Origin: Gymnorhina tibicen
Taxonomy: Eukaryota; Chordata; Aves; Passeriformes; Artamidae
NCBI GenBank assembly: GCA_013399875.1
Contig: VXAZ01003466.1
Span: forward strand, 671,420-735,419
Direction of reading: 5' to 3'
Length of the DNA stretch: 64,000 bases
The position numbers were made by a program, and so were the translations under genes. The notes under the pieces are model-generated. The model saw only the letters and a list, made by a program, of their open reading frames with translations. It was not told the origin of the DNA and ran no database searches. Positions within the stretch are counted from its first letter, which is position 1; the number at the start of each line of letters is the position of its first letter. Below, piece by piece: positions 38,091 to 49,454 of the stretch.

Positions 38091-40689
38091 CGCCTCCTCC
38101 CCCCCACTTCAGGCACAGCTCACCATGGGGCAAGAAGAGCAGCTCTCCAGAGCAACACTGCAGAAAGTGGCAATCAAGCGAGCGATTAACATTATTGGTT
38201 TCCAGTTCAGTTTAGTATGAGAAGAGATCTTCTGGTTTCTGGTTTCATTCCTGCTGGGGCCAATAAGATGATACAGAGACAAAATAGAAAATATGCACAT
38301 CTGAAAATATGCACTGGAAAGGAATTAATTAATGAGACTGATAAAACAGAATCTTAACAAACATTTAAGGAAAATACTTAAATCCATTTTATTCCCCTTC
38401 TGTATATGAAAGACAAAGAATTTGAGGTACCAGTTTGAATTAATTTTGAGTCAATTCACATGTAGAAAATGTACTTTGGCTTTGCTCAAGGGGAGGCAGT
38501 TAATGAATGTGACTCCATAGCTATAAGGAATCAGTTGCATAGTTAGCACAATAACCTCAGACCAGTAACCCTCATTATCTGTACTGCTCACTTAATCCTG
38601 TTCAATTAGGCATAGATAAATAAATGGAAAAGAAATGACATTATTTATCAGTTAAAACATGAAATTAAGCAAACCAGTAATAATCACCAGTTAAAGCCAA
38701 TATCTCTTGCAGTAGTCACACATTTCTGCTGTTTTGCTGACAGGATGACTAGGCTTCCTCTTTGCTTCCCTGTGTGGTACCAATGCTGTACCCACAAGAC
38801 ATCAAGTCCATTTTTCCTGTGGTCTTCCCACTGTTTGAGGTACTTTTTTCCACATTCTAGCTGGGTACACATTTTCCATCAGTGGCTCCAGATTTATTTG
38901 GAGTCTTGGATGTAGGTTTATTTAGCTCTCTGAGCAAAAGTGATAGATTTTACTTCCTTCTGGTGTTTTGCCTGTTAGTAAACACATTTTCTTCCATTTC
39001 TCTCTATTTCTGCTCAGCTTTGGTCAATACTTCCTTTTGGTTAACTACAGAATTTATCATTGTATTTTAATTTCTCATTTCACTTTGCCAGAGAATCATG
39101 TGGTTTAAAAAAGTTGAAACTATGTTCATTTGTGATTATGTGCTCCTCTCTGTTTCAGCAATCTAAACATTTTCAGCAGGCTTTTGGAAGCAGCGGTTTT
39201 TTTAGACTTATTTTTTTCAACTGCACACCTTTTGTTTTATTGACTGTGCCAGTAACTTGACTTCCTGTCATCTTCAGCAATATTACCACTCAAGATTTCG
39301 ACTTTTTTGTGCAACTCCATTATCATCATTACCCTGCTTTTCCAGTCCCCTCTTTGTATTTGCTCTGGCTGGCTTGCGGCAGCCCCACCCCGGTCCTTTG
39401 AAGCCTTGGCACAGAGCACACTTGCTTACCCTCCCAGTCACAAGTGTCCTTCCTGGCTGCTGCTGTCCACTGCTCTCTCTTCAATAAAGAAGCCACTAGA
39501 GTTGGGGCAGAACTGATTGTACAATAAAAAATAGTAATGAAAAACTTAAACACAATAAAGTATTATTTTCTCAAAGAATATTGAGGTTGTGACAAGGGAT
39601 TTGGTTGGATTTTGTCTCTCTTATTCAAGTAATGTCCTTCAAAACAGTTTATTTCCAAGAAATTGACTAGAGTTGTTGTTTTGCTGTCTTTTGGGGGAAA
39701 ATCCACACTCAGACACACACAACCATGCATGAACACACCCACACTCACTGCCCTCACCACAGACACTTAAAGCAGTGGTCCATGAAGTGACTTCTGCTTC
39801 CAGACGCACCCACGTCCCTGGCATAGAGAGGGATGATGTGAGGGCTCCTCCATGAACACATGTGACATCTGTAGAGGGGAACCCCCAGGACATAGCTCTG
39901 AGAAAAGCCAGGCAGAGCATTTCACAAAGCTAATTGCTTGCCATGAAGGACATCCCTCACCAGCAGATATTTCAAACACATGAAACAGAAAGACCTTCCT
40001 GAAAAACAGCTAAATAAAGAAACGGGTAATATAGTGCTTTTGAACATAAGTGCACTTACATGGATAATCAGATTGCAGAGATAGCAGACTAGACACTTAT
40101 TTTATGGCATATCTATTTCTTTCCTGGCACAGGTATAAAGATTTTCACAGCTCTTTTCAAAAGAGAAAATGTGAGCTGGATGCTCTCAGTAATCCAATTG
40201 CTTGCTCATATAATCACATTGTAAAGAAAACGGTAATGCTGTAAAAGCAGGAGAGAAGAAAAAAAGCCAGACCAGCTTCGCTCTCTGTCCCACTGCTCAA
40301 ACATCTTTTTATATTTAAATGCCAATGGGAGTGGTTTTGCATAGGAAAACACTTCAGAAAATAGATCTTATTTCTGAGATTTCCTGTGTTTCCCTTCCCT
40401 GCTAAAGTTTGAGGAAACTGATGCTCCAACCAGTTGGTGGGTCCCTTCTACAGGGGTTGTGGTGATGACAGGTACTACACAAGGAGCAAATCATTCCATA
40501 ATGTACTGTAATTCATTCTTTTTAAAACGAATACATGATAAATTGTGTCAAAGGAGATGAAGAAATTATCTTCAGAGTAGTTTTTTGAGACTTCTCTAGT
40601 TTACTCAAAAGTCAAACTAAGATGTTGTTAGAGTTTATGCCTAAAGGGGAATTCTCAGTGTGTGTGAATCAATGCATACAGGTAACCAT
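38091..40689. other. Non-coding stretch, no gene recognised
   Basis: AT-rich DNA with short frames on both strands (for example 39307-39516 plus and 39639-39920 minus) and no domain. No repeat family or RNA gene was recognised. Confidence 0.5.
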
Positions 40690-40950
40690 GGCAACCACCA
40701 AAGCACGGCCGAAATGCAGAGTAGATTTATTTCATTACCTCACTAACAACGCCGGGCGGCAGAGACACACAGGACACAGGTTCCCTTACACTCCAGCCCA
40801 TCCCAGTGGGCAGAGACACATGGGGACACAGGCTCTGTCAGGCTCATCTCATCCCAGCAGGCAATGGGGGGGAACTGCTGTCTGCCCCAATGTATTAAAG
40901 GGCTTCACACAGTTTATCACAAGGCTGTGCTTTTATGATCAAGCACGTCT
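40690..40950 (-). mobile_element. Possible endogenous-retrovirus LTR fragment, minus strand
   Basis: On the minus strand the order is a TATA-like CATAAAAG (about 40929-40936) and then about 170 bases of GC-richer R-like sequence. Next come GCCGCCCGGCGTTGTTAG and an AATAAA signal (plus-strand TTTATT at 40726-40731), then CTACTCTGCATTTCGGCCG and TGCTTTGGTGGTT. The TATA-to-AATAAA distance of about 200 bases and the C/G-rich run just before the signal fit a retroviral LTR. A 51-bp tandem duplication lies inside the R-like part. Family and exact ends are uncertain; it could be another repeat type. Confidence 0.38.
40758..40860. repeat. 51-bp tandem duplication
   Basis: Two diverged copies begin with GGCAGAGACACA at 40758 and 40809 and both end with CATCCCAG or CATCTCATCCCAG before the next GGCA. 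They differ mostly in the middle. The array lies inside the possible LTR, so it may be a feature of that element family or a local slippage event. Confidence 0.65.
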
Positions 40951-43900
40951 ATGAGAGTGGTATCTCTACACAGGAATTTCACTTCTCAAAAAAGCAGAGG
41001 ATGAACAACAGTAGGCATAATAAATAGAGTTTTCCCACACCAACATTCTTAGCATTCCCAGCTGCAATGACACTATAAGCGAAATTATTCTCTCTTTGCC
41101 AAATCTTCTGGTTTTAACCCTTTCCTCCCAACAGCAAGCTTTCAAATTTTCATTATTTGTTATGAACTTAGGCTTAAAAAAATCCAAAACTTTCCTCCTT
41201 AATGACTTTGGTCTTTTCCATTTGGCAAATTTTGATTTTTTTTCCTTCTTTTCTGCAGGAAGAAAGCAAATTCACGTTACTGGTAGTAGAGAAATTCAGG
41301 CTAGACGCCAAACCTCCTGATCCCTCTGAAATTATCTGCAGTCCCCCAAACACTGAAACAAAACCTTTCCCATGTGAGCAGCTGGTCACTGGGAGACCTC
41401 TGGCCTTTTGTCTTTTCTATGGCGGTTCTTTCTGCCTTGAGGTATGGACAGTGCACCAGCAGTGGGAACCATTGTGGGGGTCTGCTCCTCCTGCAGCCCC
41501 CACAGGAGCACTTGCTGCCCAGGCGGGCAGACACCCCTGCAGCACAAGCAGAACATCTTGCCCGCAGGTGTGCAGCTTGCAGTGCCTCTCACATCCCAGT
41601 GCCCACACCAAGGGTTGCAGGAGGCACCATTTCATCCCTGAGCGGGACCAGCTCTTCAATTGCTATCCTGGTCTCTGCCCTGTTCTGTGCCCCCGGGACT
41701 CCCAGAGGACCCTGGCTCTCCAGGCTCGCTGTGCTCACACTCCTTTCCCTCAGAACGGGGCTACAGCAGGTGCCCTTCAGAAACTGCCAATGCTGTAGGT
41801 GTCTAGGACACCAACTAGATCCCAGCTCAAAGCCTTGGGTCATAAAGACCTTTATCAGCTGCAATTGGTTTTGCTTGGGTTTTAATCTTCACTGGAATAG
41901 GTTTGGAGGTTCCTGTTATCCCCATAAATGCCTGATCTCCTGTAACTGATGCAGGTTTTGGCCTTATTGACAAATCCCAGCAATGAGTCTCACCAGCGAA
42001 TAGTGTGGAAAACTACCTCCCTGTGTTTGTTCTCCTGAATTTGCTCCCACCTTTGTGCAATGACAGACCTCCTGTTTTCTGCTCCATGATAAAGGATGTG
42101 CAGACACCTACAATTTGATTTCCTAACACTGCTCATTACTTCTTATGTTTATTAGGTCTCCTACTTAACCTTTTCATCTGAATAAGTTCAGGCCATTCCA
42201 GCCTTGCAGACCCCGTAAATTCTCTCCAAGCACTTAGTCATTTCCAGAATTGATCTCTGAATCCAGCTATTCCATCTACATCCTTTTTGAGACACACTGA
42301 CCTGAACAGATTATTTCGTGTGAGTGTGTAACAGTGATTTCTTTGACAGTTTCCCAACACTTTGTGTTATTTTATCCTGTTCCCTCTGCATTCTAAGGAC
42401 TCTTGTTCCTTAGAAAGTATCTACATGTTAAGTCTTTGAGCTTTCCCCGTGATACAAAGATCTTTTTTTCCGGGTTATTACAGTTAATTTAGAGCCTAGC
42501 CAGGAGTATAAATTGTTCCAATTAATTCCTCTGTGCAAATTACTTTGCATATGTCAAAACTGAATTTTGCCTGTCATCTCGTTCCCCATTCACAGCACCA
42601 TCTTTTTTGTACCCTTTGAAGATCATCGCAGGCACCTCTGGTCTTGATTAACCTAAATAATTTTTGTGCAATTTACATCTCTTGCCTCTCCTTATCAATT
42701 TTCTCATGCAAAATAAGTGTGTGCGTATATGTTTTTTGTATGTAAATTAAGGATTAAATTCCCTTTTAGGCATTTAGATATATCACTCCCCAGACTTTCT
42801 GCTGTGGCCTCAGTTTCCCTGTCCAATTCAAGATCAATAGTAGTTTAGGGACCAGATGTTAAATGGAAGGGAAGATTCAAAATCCACTTTGTCCTGTGTA
42901 TTGAGAGGGATTCTGACTTTGCTTTTCATGGCTTTTTTTTTATTTTTCAAACCTGGAACAACTCCAGATTTAGCCAAGGAGCTCCTTGATTATTGCTATC
43001 CCTACCCAGAGCACTGTTTTCTGAGTCAGGCATTACAACCTGCAACAGTGCAGGGGTCAGGAATGCCACATCACCTCAGCACCCACCACAGTCACCACCT
43101 GTGACCTGTGCCAAGGCTCAGCTCCAGACACAGCTCATGGGGTTGCAGGTGCTGAGCTCTGCCGGCCCCCAGCTGTGGGAGATGGCACAGTTGCAGCACT
43201 AGGATGTCCACAAGGAGCTGGAAGCAGCACAGGGCTGCTCTCAGCCCACCCATGTGTGGCAGTGCCAGGGTACCAAATGCTCCAGGACCCGTGTGCTGAG
43301 CAGGGCCAGGGGTGCCAGGTCAGACACTGCAGTGACAGTGCTAACTGCTATGCATCCACAGAGTATTGCCGGCAGGACTAAAAGTAAGAATTAGTAATAG
43401 GCACAGGAACATACTCACCCTCTTCCACATGTACAATTTAATTCCCGCTGACTCCCAGGGGTTCAGAGGAAGGAGCTGAGATTCTGTTATGCTGCACAAA
43501 GCAGCAGAGCACACACAACATTTCACCCTTAAAGATGAGAGCATCCACATGCTGAGTGGTAGGACTGGGACACCCCAACCACCACTTCATCCCCAAAATG
43601 GTCAGTTCTTTCTTTATACAAACTGGTTTAACAGACTGGAAAAATTATGGTTTTACTCAGAATTTTTTTTGCTCTTTCCAATAGCTGATTCTTCTTTAAC
43701 TGCTACTGAAATCACAAATTCTGCAGTTCAGTTCGTGCCATATCTGGAGAAATCTCTGGTTACCACAGTAATGACTTGTTTTGGTTGTGTAATTAACCCT
43801 TGCCATGGGTGAAACAGTCACCTAGTTTACTGAACTTCATACATGGCACTAATTCATATAAATTAGGATACAACTTTTTTGCTGTCCACATACTGACAAT

Positions 43901-45789
43901 TTTCACAACTTACATAAACATGCTTGCTGTGCAGTTAAGATACACAGACCATCCAAACTTTGGTAATAAGGTTCAATATTTCAATAAGCGAGATGGCCAG
44001 TAGCAATTCCCCAGCAGGTGGGATAGAGCGTGGTAGACAGTGGAGGCAATGGGCCAGGTCTTAATATTGTGAATAACCCCCCCATCTCAATACCCCAGAA
44101 TGAGGTTATTCCAAACTTCATTATCGCCTGGAATTCATGTTCCTCAGATAGAAGTGGTGATGCCTGGTGGAGCTGAATGTTATTTATCTGCAGTTGATTT
44201 TTCCCAAGGCCATTGACAGAAAGATAGATGGAAAACATTTATTCTCTCTGTGGCTTGTATGCTATGTGGGACCCCCAGCACTGGCACTGGGGCACAGGAG
44301 GGCTCCCAGGGTCAGGGAACTGGTGCTAACGGGGCTGTGCTGGACTGTCACACCCACCATGTCCTCAGGGAGGTGCTGCAGCTCAGGGATGACCTGGAGC
44401 AAAGGGCACTGCTGTTACCTGCAGTGTGACCAGCAGCTCTTCTGGACATCTTGTAGTGATTTCAACATCTCCCAAAGGACCTCTGAAAAAAACTTGTGGA
44501 ATCTCTTAACATAGTTCTTGCATTTTCCCACTAATAGCACTCATTTTATTCTCCACAGTCGAGGACAGCCAGACTTTTTGCTATTGGATCTCACAAGTTT
44601 ACTTTTAATTCTTCATCTGCAGCTCTTTTGCTTCTGACAATATGTCAGTCATCCTGAATATGGGGGATGGATGTGGGAAGCCGTTAGCATCAGTTAAAAA
44701 TGCATCATGTCAAGGTTCTCAGCCTGGTTTTTTAGAGCTTTATCTCTATATGCATCCTGTCTGTTGGTATTATGTCATACTGTAAATTACAGAAAATTTA
44801 GTAATTTTAATCAAAAAAAGTTTAAAAATTTCTGAGTAAAAAAAGAAATAAATGGTTTTACCCTTTATATAGTGTCTATTTTCCTAATTTATTGAAAAAT
44901 TAGGTATTTTTAAAGTTGTTTTCCAGGCCCACTGAATTCCCTTTCCACCATTAAATTTAACAGACTTCCGAATTGTTTCCATATATTAATATTGCCCGTG
45001 TCAGTGGGGTAGAGAATGTTAAGAAATTAATAGCATAGGAAACTTGTGATGCTGTAAATGTTAAGTTCTGCCACCGAAATTGCACATTTTAGAGTTTGAG
45101 ATTAATGACATTTGCCATAAATGTCCTGCTTTTTAAATGTTATGTAAAATATGTTTCCAGGCATACAAAGAAAGAAGGCTGGAAATAAAGGTTGACTTAT
45201 TTGGCTGTTGTTTCTAGATTATGCAGCAGGATTGCTTTTACCTTTCCATTACAGTTAAAACACCCCTGACTATACAACATTCCTGTACATGGTTCCACAA
45301 ATAGACAGACATATGTTGTACACAGAGTATGTCTTTTATATGCATGTAAAGAACATATAATATTACATCATAATTTAACAAATACATATAGTGTTCATTG
45401 TATACACATGTAAGTAGAATTGTCAGTATTTATTAACTGAGTACCAAGATGTCCCCAAAAGGTGGGTCATGTTGGGAGAATAAATAGATTTGAAATACTA
45501 ATAACTAGGAAACAATTAAAAGTTAATTAGAGGGGAGCATCAAAGCTACCCATTTTTAATAGTATGTATAGTCATGCAAAGCAACAAAAGGGATGATGCA
45601 CTGAAAGAACCACAGGCTGATTTTCAGACCTTAAATATTCTAGCAGATATTTGAGTAAAGGCTTACTGTGCAAGGACACAGAGGCTTTAAAAAACCACAT
45701 TCCAGTTTTGTTTCCTAAACTAGGCCGGGTAACGCTTTAAGTCTAGTTAACCCAAATTATTTCTCCAAAATGAACATCAGCATTTTGGA
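40951..45789. other. Non-coding stretch, no gene recognised
   Basis: About 41360-41830 is GC-rich and holds two plus-strand frames of 198 codons (41202-41798) and 191 codons (41374-41949), overlapping in different phases, plus minus-strand frames over the same bases. Neither translation has a domain I recognise. A second GC-rich patch lies at about 43000-43330. From about 44500 to 45780 the DNA is AT-rich with no frame above 60 codons. No RNA gene or interspersed repeat was recognised. Confidence 0.5.
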
Positions 45790-46290
45790 CAAGGGTTACT
45801 GTGTGCAGTTTGGGGCACCACAATATAAGAAAGATACAAAGCTACTAGAGAGTGTCCAAAGGAAGGACACAGAGATGGTGAAGGATCTGGAGGGGCCATA
45901 GGAGTAGAGGCTGAGGACACTTGGTTTGTTCAGCTGGAGAAGAGGAGAGTGAGGTCAGGAGGCTTCAGCTCCTCCCAAGGGACAGCAGAGGGGCAGCTCC
46001 GATCTCTGCTCTCTGTGACCAGGAACAGGACCTGAGGGAACAGCTGGAGCTGTGTCAGGGAGGGTCAGTCTGGGTATCAGGGAAAGGTTCTTCGCCCAGA
46101 GGATGCTGGGCACTGAAAAGGCTCCCCAGGGAATGGGCATGGGCCCCAAGGCTGCCAGAGCTCCAGGAGCATTTGGACAACGCTCTTAGGCACACGGTGG
46201 AATTGCTGGGGTATCCTGTGCAGGGCCAGGAGTTGGACTTAATGATCCCTGTGGGTTTCTTTCCACTCAGGAGATTCTGGGTGATTCTAT
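45790..46290 (+). mobile_element. CR1 LINE 3' portion, plus strand
   Basis: The fragment starts in the ORF2 C-terminal region (TGTGTGCAGTTTGGGGCACC, then AAGATACAAAGCTACTAGAG and 'GAGTGTCCAAAGGA'). It runs through 'CAGCTGGAGAAGAGGAGAGT' and the 3' UTR, ending with 'GGAGTTGGACTTAATGATCC' and a two-unit octamer-like tail (GATTCTGGGTGATTCTAT). The 3' UTR block at 46171-46258 matches the CR1 at 59604-59694 closely, so both belong to the same subfamily. Frameshifts break the ORF2 frame; a 131-codon frame across it (45921-46316) is incidental. Confidence 0.92.
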
Positions 46291-47159
46291 TATCTCATCA
46301 GCACTCACTGATGTGACACATCTCCACATGGCAAAACACTAGTGTTGCTTTTCTCCAGGAGGCTGAAAAGTACAAACATTTGTGCAATGACCTAAACCAG
46401 AACCATACACTGATTTGTAACACCATAAATTACAAATAAAAACAAGTGAATAATGCAACAATTTTTGACTCTGTTAATTCTAAATGAGCTGTTATTCTGC
46501 TATGTAGTCCCATACTCTTACAGGGAATTAGTCCTTGGCCATTTTTATCCCCTGAGCTGTCTTTTCATATGACATTAAATTTTACATTAATTGTGCAGAA
46601 AGCTAAAGTTGGGGGAAAGAATTTTTTTAAAATGTCTCATAACTTGACACTTCTCTCCCTTGGGCAGCTCTCTGCTCTGCTGAGAGGCTGGACTTTCCAG
46701 GCTTTGTCTGCACACAGGGGTCTGCAAGACCCCCATTCCCAGCACCCACAACCTAAATCCATCTCTTCTTCAACACCTGGTGATCACATAATACCCCCCT
46801 TAGCCCCTAAACTCTGCTGAGCCCCCCATCCTTCACTTGTGTCGTTTTTCACGTTTGGTTCACACCAGCCAGTTCACACCCTGTGCACACCAAGTGCAGC
46901 CTCCCAGCTGCAATTCTTTTCACTGGCTTTTATACAGTGTCTGCACAGCAAAGTGCTCATTGGAAACAGGGTAAAAAAGGGATTGCCATGCCTTTTTATC
47001 CTAAAAGCGAATGCAGAAGCCAGCTCCATTTGCTTTCACAGAAAGCATCTTCCTTCGGTGCACTGGACAATAAAGTTCAACCACTTCCAAATTCCACCTC
47101 ATCCCTAAAAGCAACTTCTCAGCTGAAGTAATTGTGTGAAGACATAAACAAACTGTTAC
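46291..47159. other. Non-coding stretch, no gene recognised
   Basis: AT-rich at first, then mixed. Short overlapping plus-strand frames at 46569-47131 lack domains. No repeat recognised. Confidence 0.5.
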
Positions 47160-47345
47160 ACTCCCTCAAGAAGCCATTAAACATGGCATGGTAAGTCAGG
47201 AATTTGCATATGGCTGATTGTTTAGTAAACAAACTGTCTCCTGAGAGGACTATAATTAATCTTTTGCATCAAATCTGTTGATTAGTCTTTCTGGGAATAA
47301 TGCGAGACAATACAAGCACGTCTGAGTCATGATATTACTTTCTTT
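47160..47345. promoter_or_regulatory. Candidate enhancer with forkhead palindrome and homeodomain sites
   Basis: A perfect palindrome TGTTTAGTAAACA at 47219-47231 presents two forkhead (FOX) core sites head to head, with a further AAACAAAC beside it. Nearby are TTTGCATATGG (octamer-like), CTATAATTAATC, TTTTGCATCAAATC and TTGATTAGTC. All fall within about 110 bases in a stretch with no open frame and no recognised repeat. The density suggests a regulatory element; this is inference from motifs only. Confidence 0.3.
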
Positions 47346-47385
47346 GAAATTTAGGGTTATATATGGCAATAAACAAAATTTTAAG

Positions 47386-47403
47386 TGCTTTTTTTTTTTT
47401 TTA
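47386..47403. repeat. Poly-T tract
   Basis: About 17 consecutive T residues precede AAGCTTTGG. It could be a simple homopolymer or the reverse complement of a poly-A tail, but no retrocopy body was recognised on its left side. Confidence 0.8.
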
Positions 47404-47440
47404 AGCTTTGGAATCTTTAGTAAGAGATTAATTCTGCTTT

Positions 47441-47474
47441 TTACATCAAAACTTGATGTAACCCTAACCCTAAC
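47441..47474. repeat. 9-bp inverted repeat joined to telomere-like CCCTAA units
   Basis: TTACATCAA (47441-47449) and TTGATGTAA (47453-47461) form a perfect inverted repeat with a 3-base spacer. The right arm runs directly into TAACCCTAACCCTAAC (47459-47474), two and a half units of the vertebrate telomere repeat in C-rich orientation. A G-rich TTAGGGTTA lies about 100 bases upstream at 47351-47359. Confidence 0.7.
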
Positions 47475-47926
47475 TCTTTCGTATTCTTTCTATTAGGAAA
47501 AAATGTTAAGAAATCTGAATTTAACTTCAGATTGTTTAACAACCTAAAGGCTGTTGTATTTGTCAATGAGTGTAACACTGAAAGTGTAAAATGAGATGCA
47601 TGTTTAGATGTACATTACTGCCTGTATCAGGTTTAAACTTTTTTTTTTGCTATTATTACCAGCACAGCTCAAAGGTAGCTGGCACTACACCTGGTGGGGA
47701 CTGCGCACACACCATGGGGACCTTAATGTCCCTCACCTGTCCCACATGCACCAGTGGCATCATGACACCTGTGGGCCTGAATCCAGAATTTCCCTTAGGG
47801 AAGTAATTCAGAAGAGGCAAACTGATAAACCCCTCAGTAGTGCAGGCTGAGACGAAGGTGTGCCTGTGGTCAGTCAGTTGAGCAGCTTTCATCAGAAGAG
47901 GCAACTGTGGAGATCTTGGTCTCAAA
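47475..47926. other. Non-coding stretch, no gene recognised
   Basis: AT-rich DNA passing into a GC-richer patch after about 47680, with short overlapping frames at 47591-47925. No domain or repeat recognised. Confidence 0.5.
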
Positions 47927-47994
47927 GGGTCACATCTGGGCTCCTGACATCCCTCTCACAGGGTCCTATCTGGGCTGCTGACATCCCTGTCACC
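47927..47994. repeat. 34-bp tandem duplication
   Basis: Two copies start at 47927 and 47961, both opening with GGGTC, continuing ATCTGGGCT and ending TGACATCCCT plus C/G TCAC. They differ at only a few positions, so the duplication is fairly young. Confidence 0.8.
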
Positions 47995-49454
47995 ACTGCC
48001 CCAGCCCATGCCACCCTACAGCTAGCTGGGGACCTGCAGTGCTCTGAACACAGCAGAACAGCTCTCCTTGGCTTGAGCTGAGACCTACGCTGGACCTGGA
48101 ATCACTCATGGTATTTGGCAAACTTATTGCTTTGCCTTGTTAAGAGTATTTGTTCAGTTTCTTTCCCTGGGTTAGTTATTTTCAGTGATAACCTGACAAA
48201 GGACAAAACCAGGCAGATTATCATGCTCTTCCTTGCTTTAGGAGAGTCTTGCTGACTTTCTCTGAGTTCCCCAGAGCTGTATCTGGTGTGGATGGAGATC
48301 ACGTCCCTGGCATCAGTGCTGTCCCATATGGCAGATCCCAGCACCCTCCCTGCAGCAGCACTGCCTGGATCCACACACTCTCTCAGTGGGGCTATGAGGT
48401 TTTTCACATAAGAACTCAAGATAAGCAAAGGCTTCATTTTTGAATAAAGCACCAGGAGAATGGCCAATGTTTTCACGACATTTAGTTTATCAGCTGTTGA
48501 TTTCCATCACACTCTTGTTCACCTTTGTTTTGCAGAGGCAAAGCACAAGACAGCTCTGAGAATCTGCAGAAGGAAAGATGACAAAAATATAAGCTATTGC
48601 AACCAAAGTCTTCAAGCGGCTAAGAAAGTCTGGAAGGTACCATGGAAAGGTTGCTATTTATAGAGACATAGCTGCCAGCTTAGATTTTAGGCTGCAGATA
48701 TTTATTACAAATTGTTGGGGTGGATATTTGTGAAAATAACAAGGTCACATCAAACTTACCAAAGTAATTTGCTAATTAATAAAATTTTTAAAAAAAGAGT
48801 ACTTGAACATCAAGTTAGGAAAGTAAAAAGGAAACAGTGGACTAAAAGCTTTATCATAGTGAAAATATACAGGAGCATTTATTTCCTCCTGACAATATAG
48901 GACAGAAGGGTGAACGGCTGAGGAATAAAGTGTGTAAAACCACACCATTCATCTGTGTCAGAATTGTATATGATGCAAACAAAAAAATCATATTGGAATG
49001 AACTGCAAAATTGCAGCACAAGGAATATATTTTCCCACAATAAGTCTATCACACCTTTCTAAAAGTGTCACAGTGTCAGCCAAAGAATATACATTTTCCA
49101 TGTCCCCAGAAAATCCCCAAGACAGCTCTTCTGTGCTCTGTAATTCAGATAAAGAACAATCAGATAACAATGCCAGGCTCAGACCAGGCAGTCTCTGGCA
49201 GCTCTGCGGGCACTCCAGGGGATGTTTCGGGGGCTGCCTCTGCAGGGCTGGTAAAACCCACCAGCCCACGAGCAGCAGCAAATCCTCCAGGGCAGATGTT
49301 CCTATAAGGCATGCAGGGATTAATTTATTGCTGTTTTGCATTCTGACACAGGGCATTGAAAGGATAGCAGATTGCAGCCCCACTGGGGCGGAACACAGAG
49401 CCGTTGCTGTAGCTGTCAGTGCACTTACACCTGTCCCCTGGTAGCACAGCCTGC
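47995..49454. other. Non-coding stretch, no gene recognised
   Basis: Mixed DNA. A possible exon bounded by splice-like signals lies at 48536-48636. A large minus-strand frame occupies 48988-49956. No repeat family was recognised. Confidence 0.45.

Noticed and set aside
45921..46316. 131-codon plus-strand frame
   Set aside because: It lies inside a decayed CR1 and does not keep the ORF2 frame.
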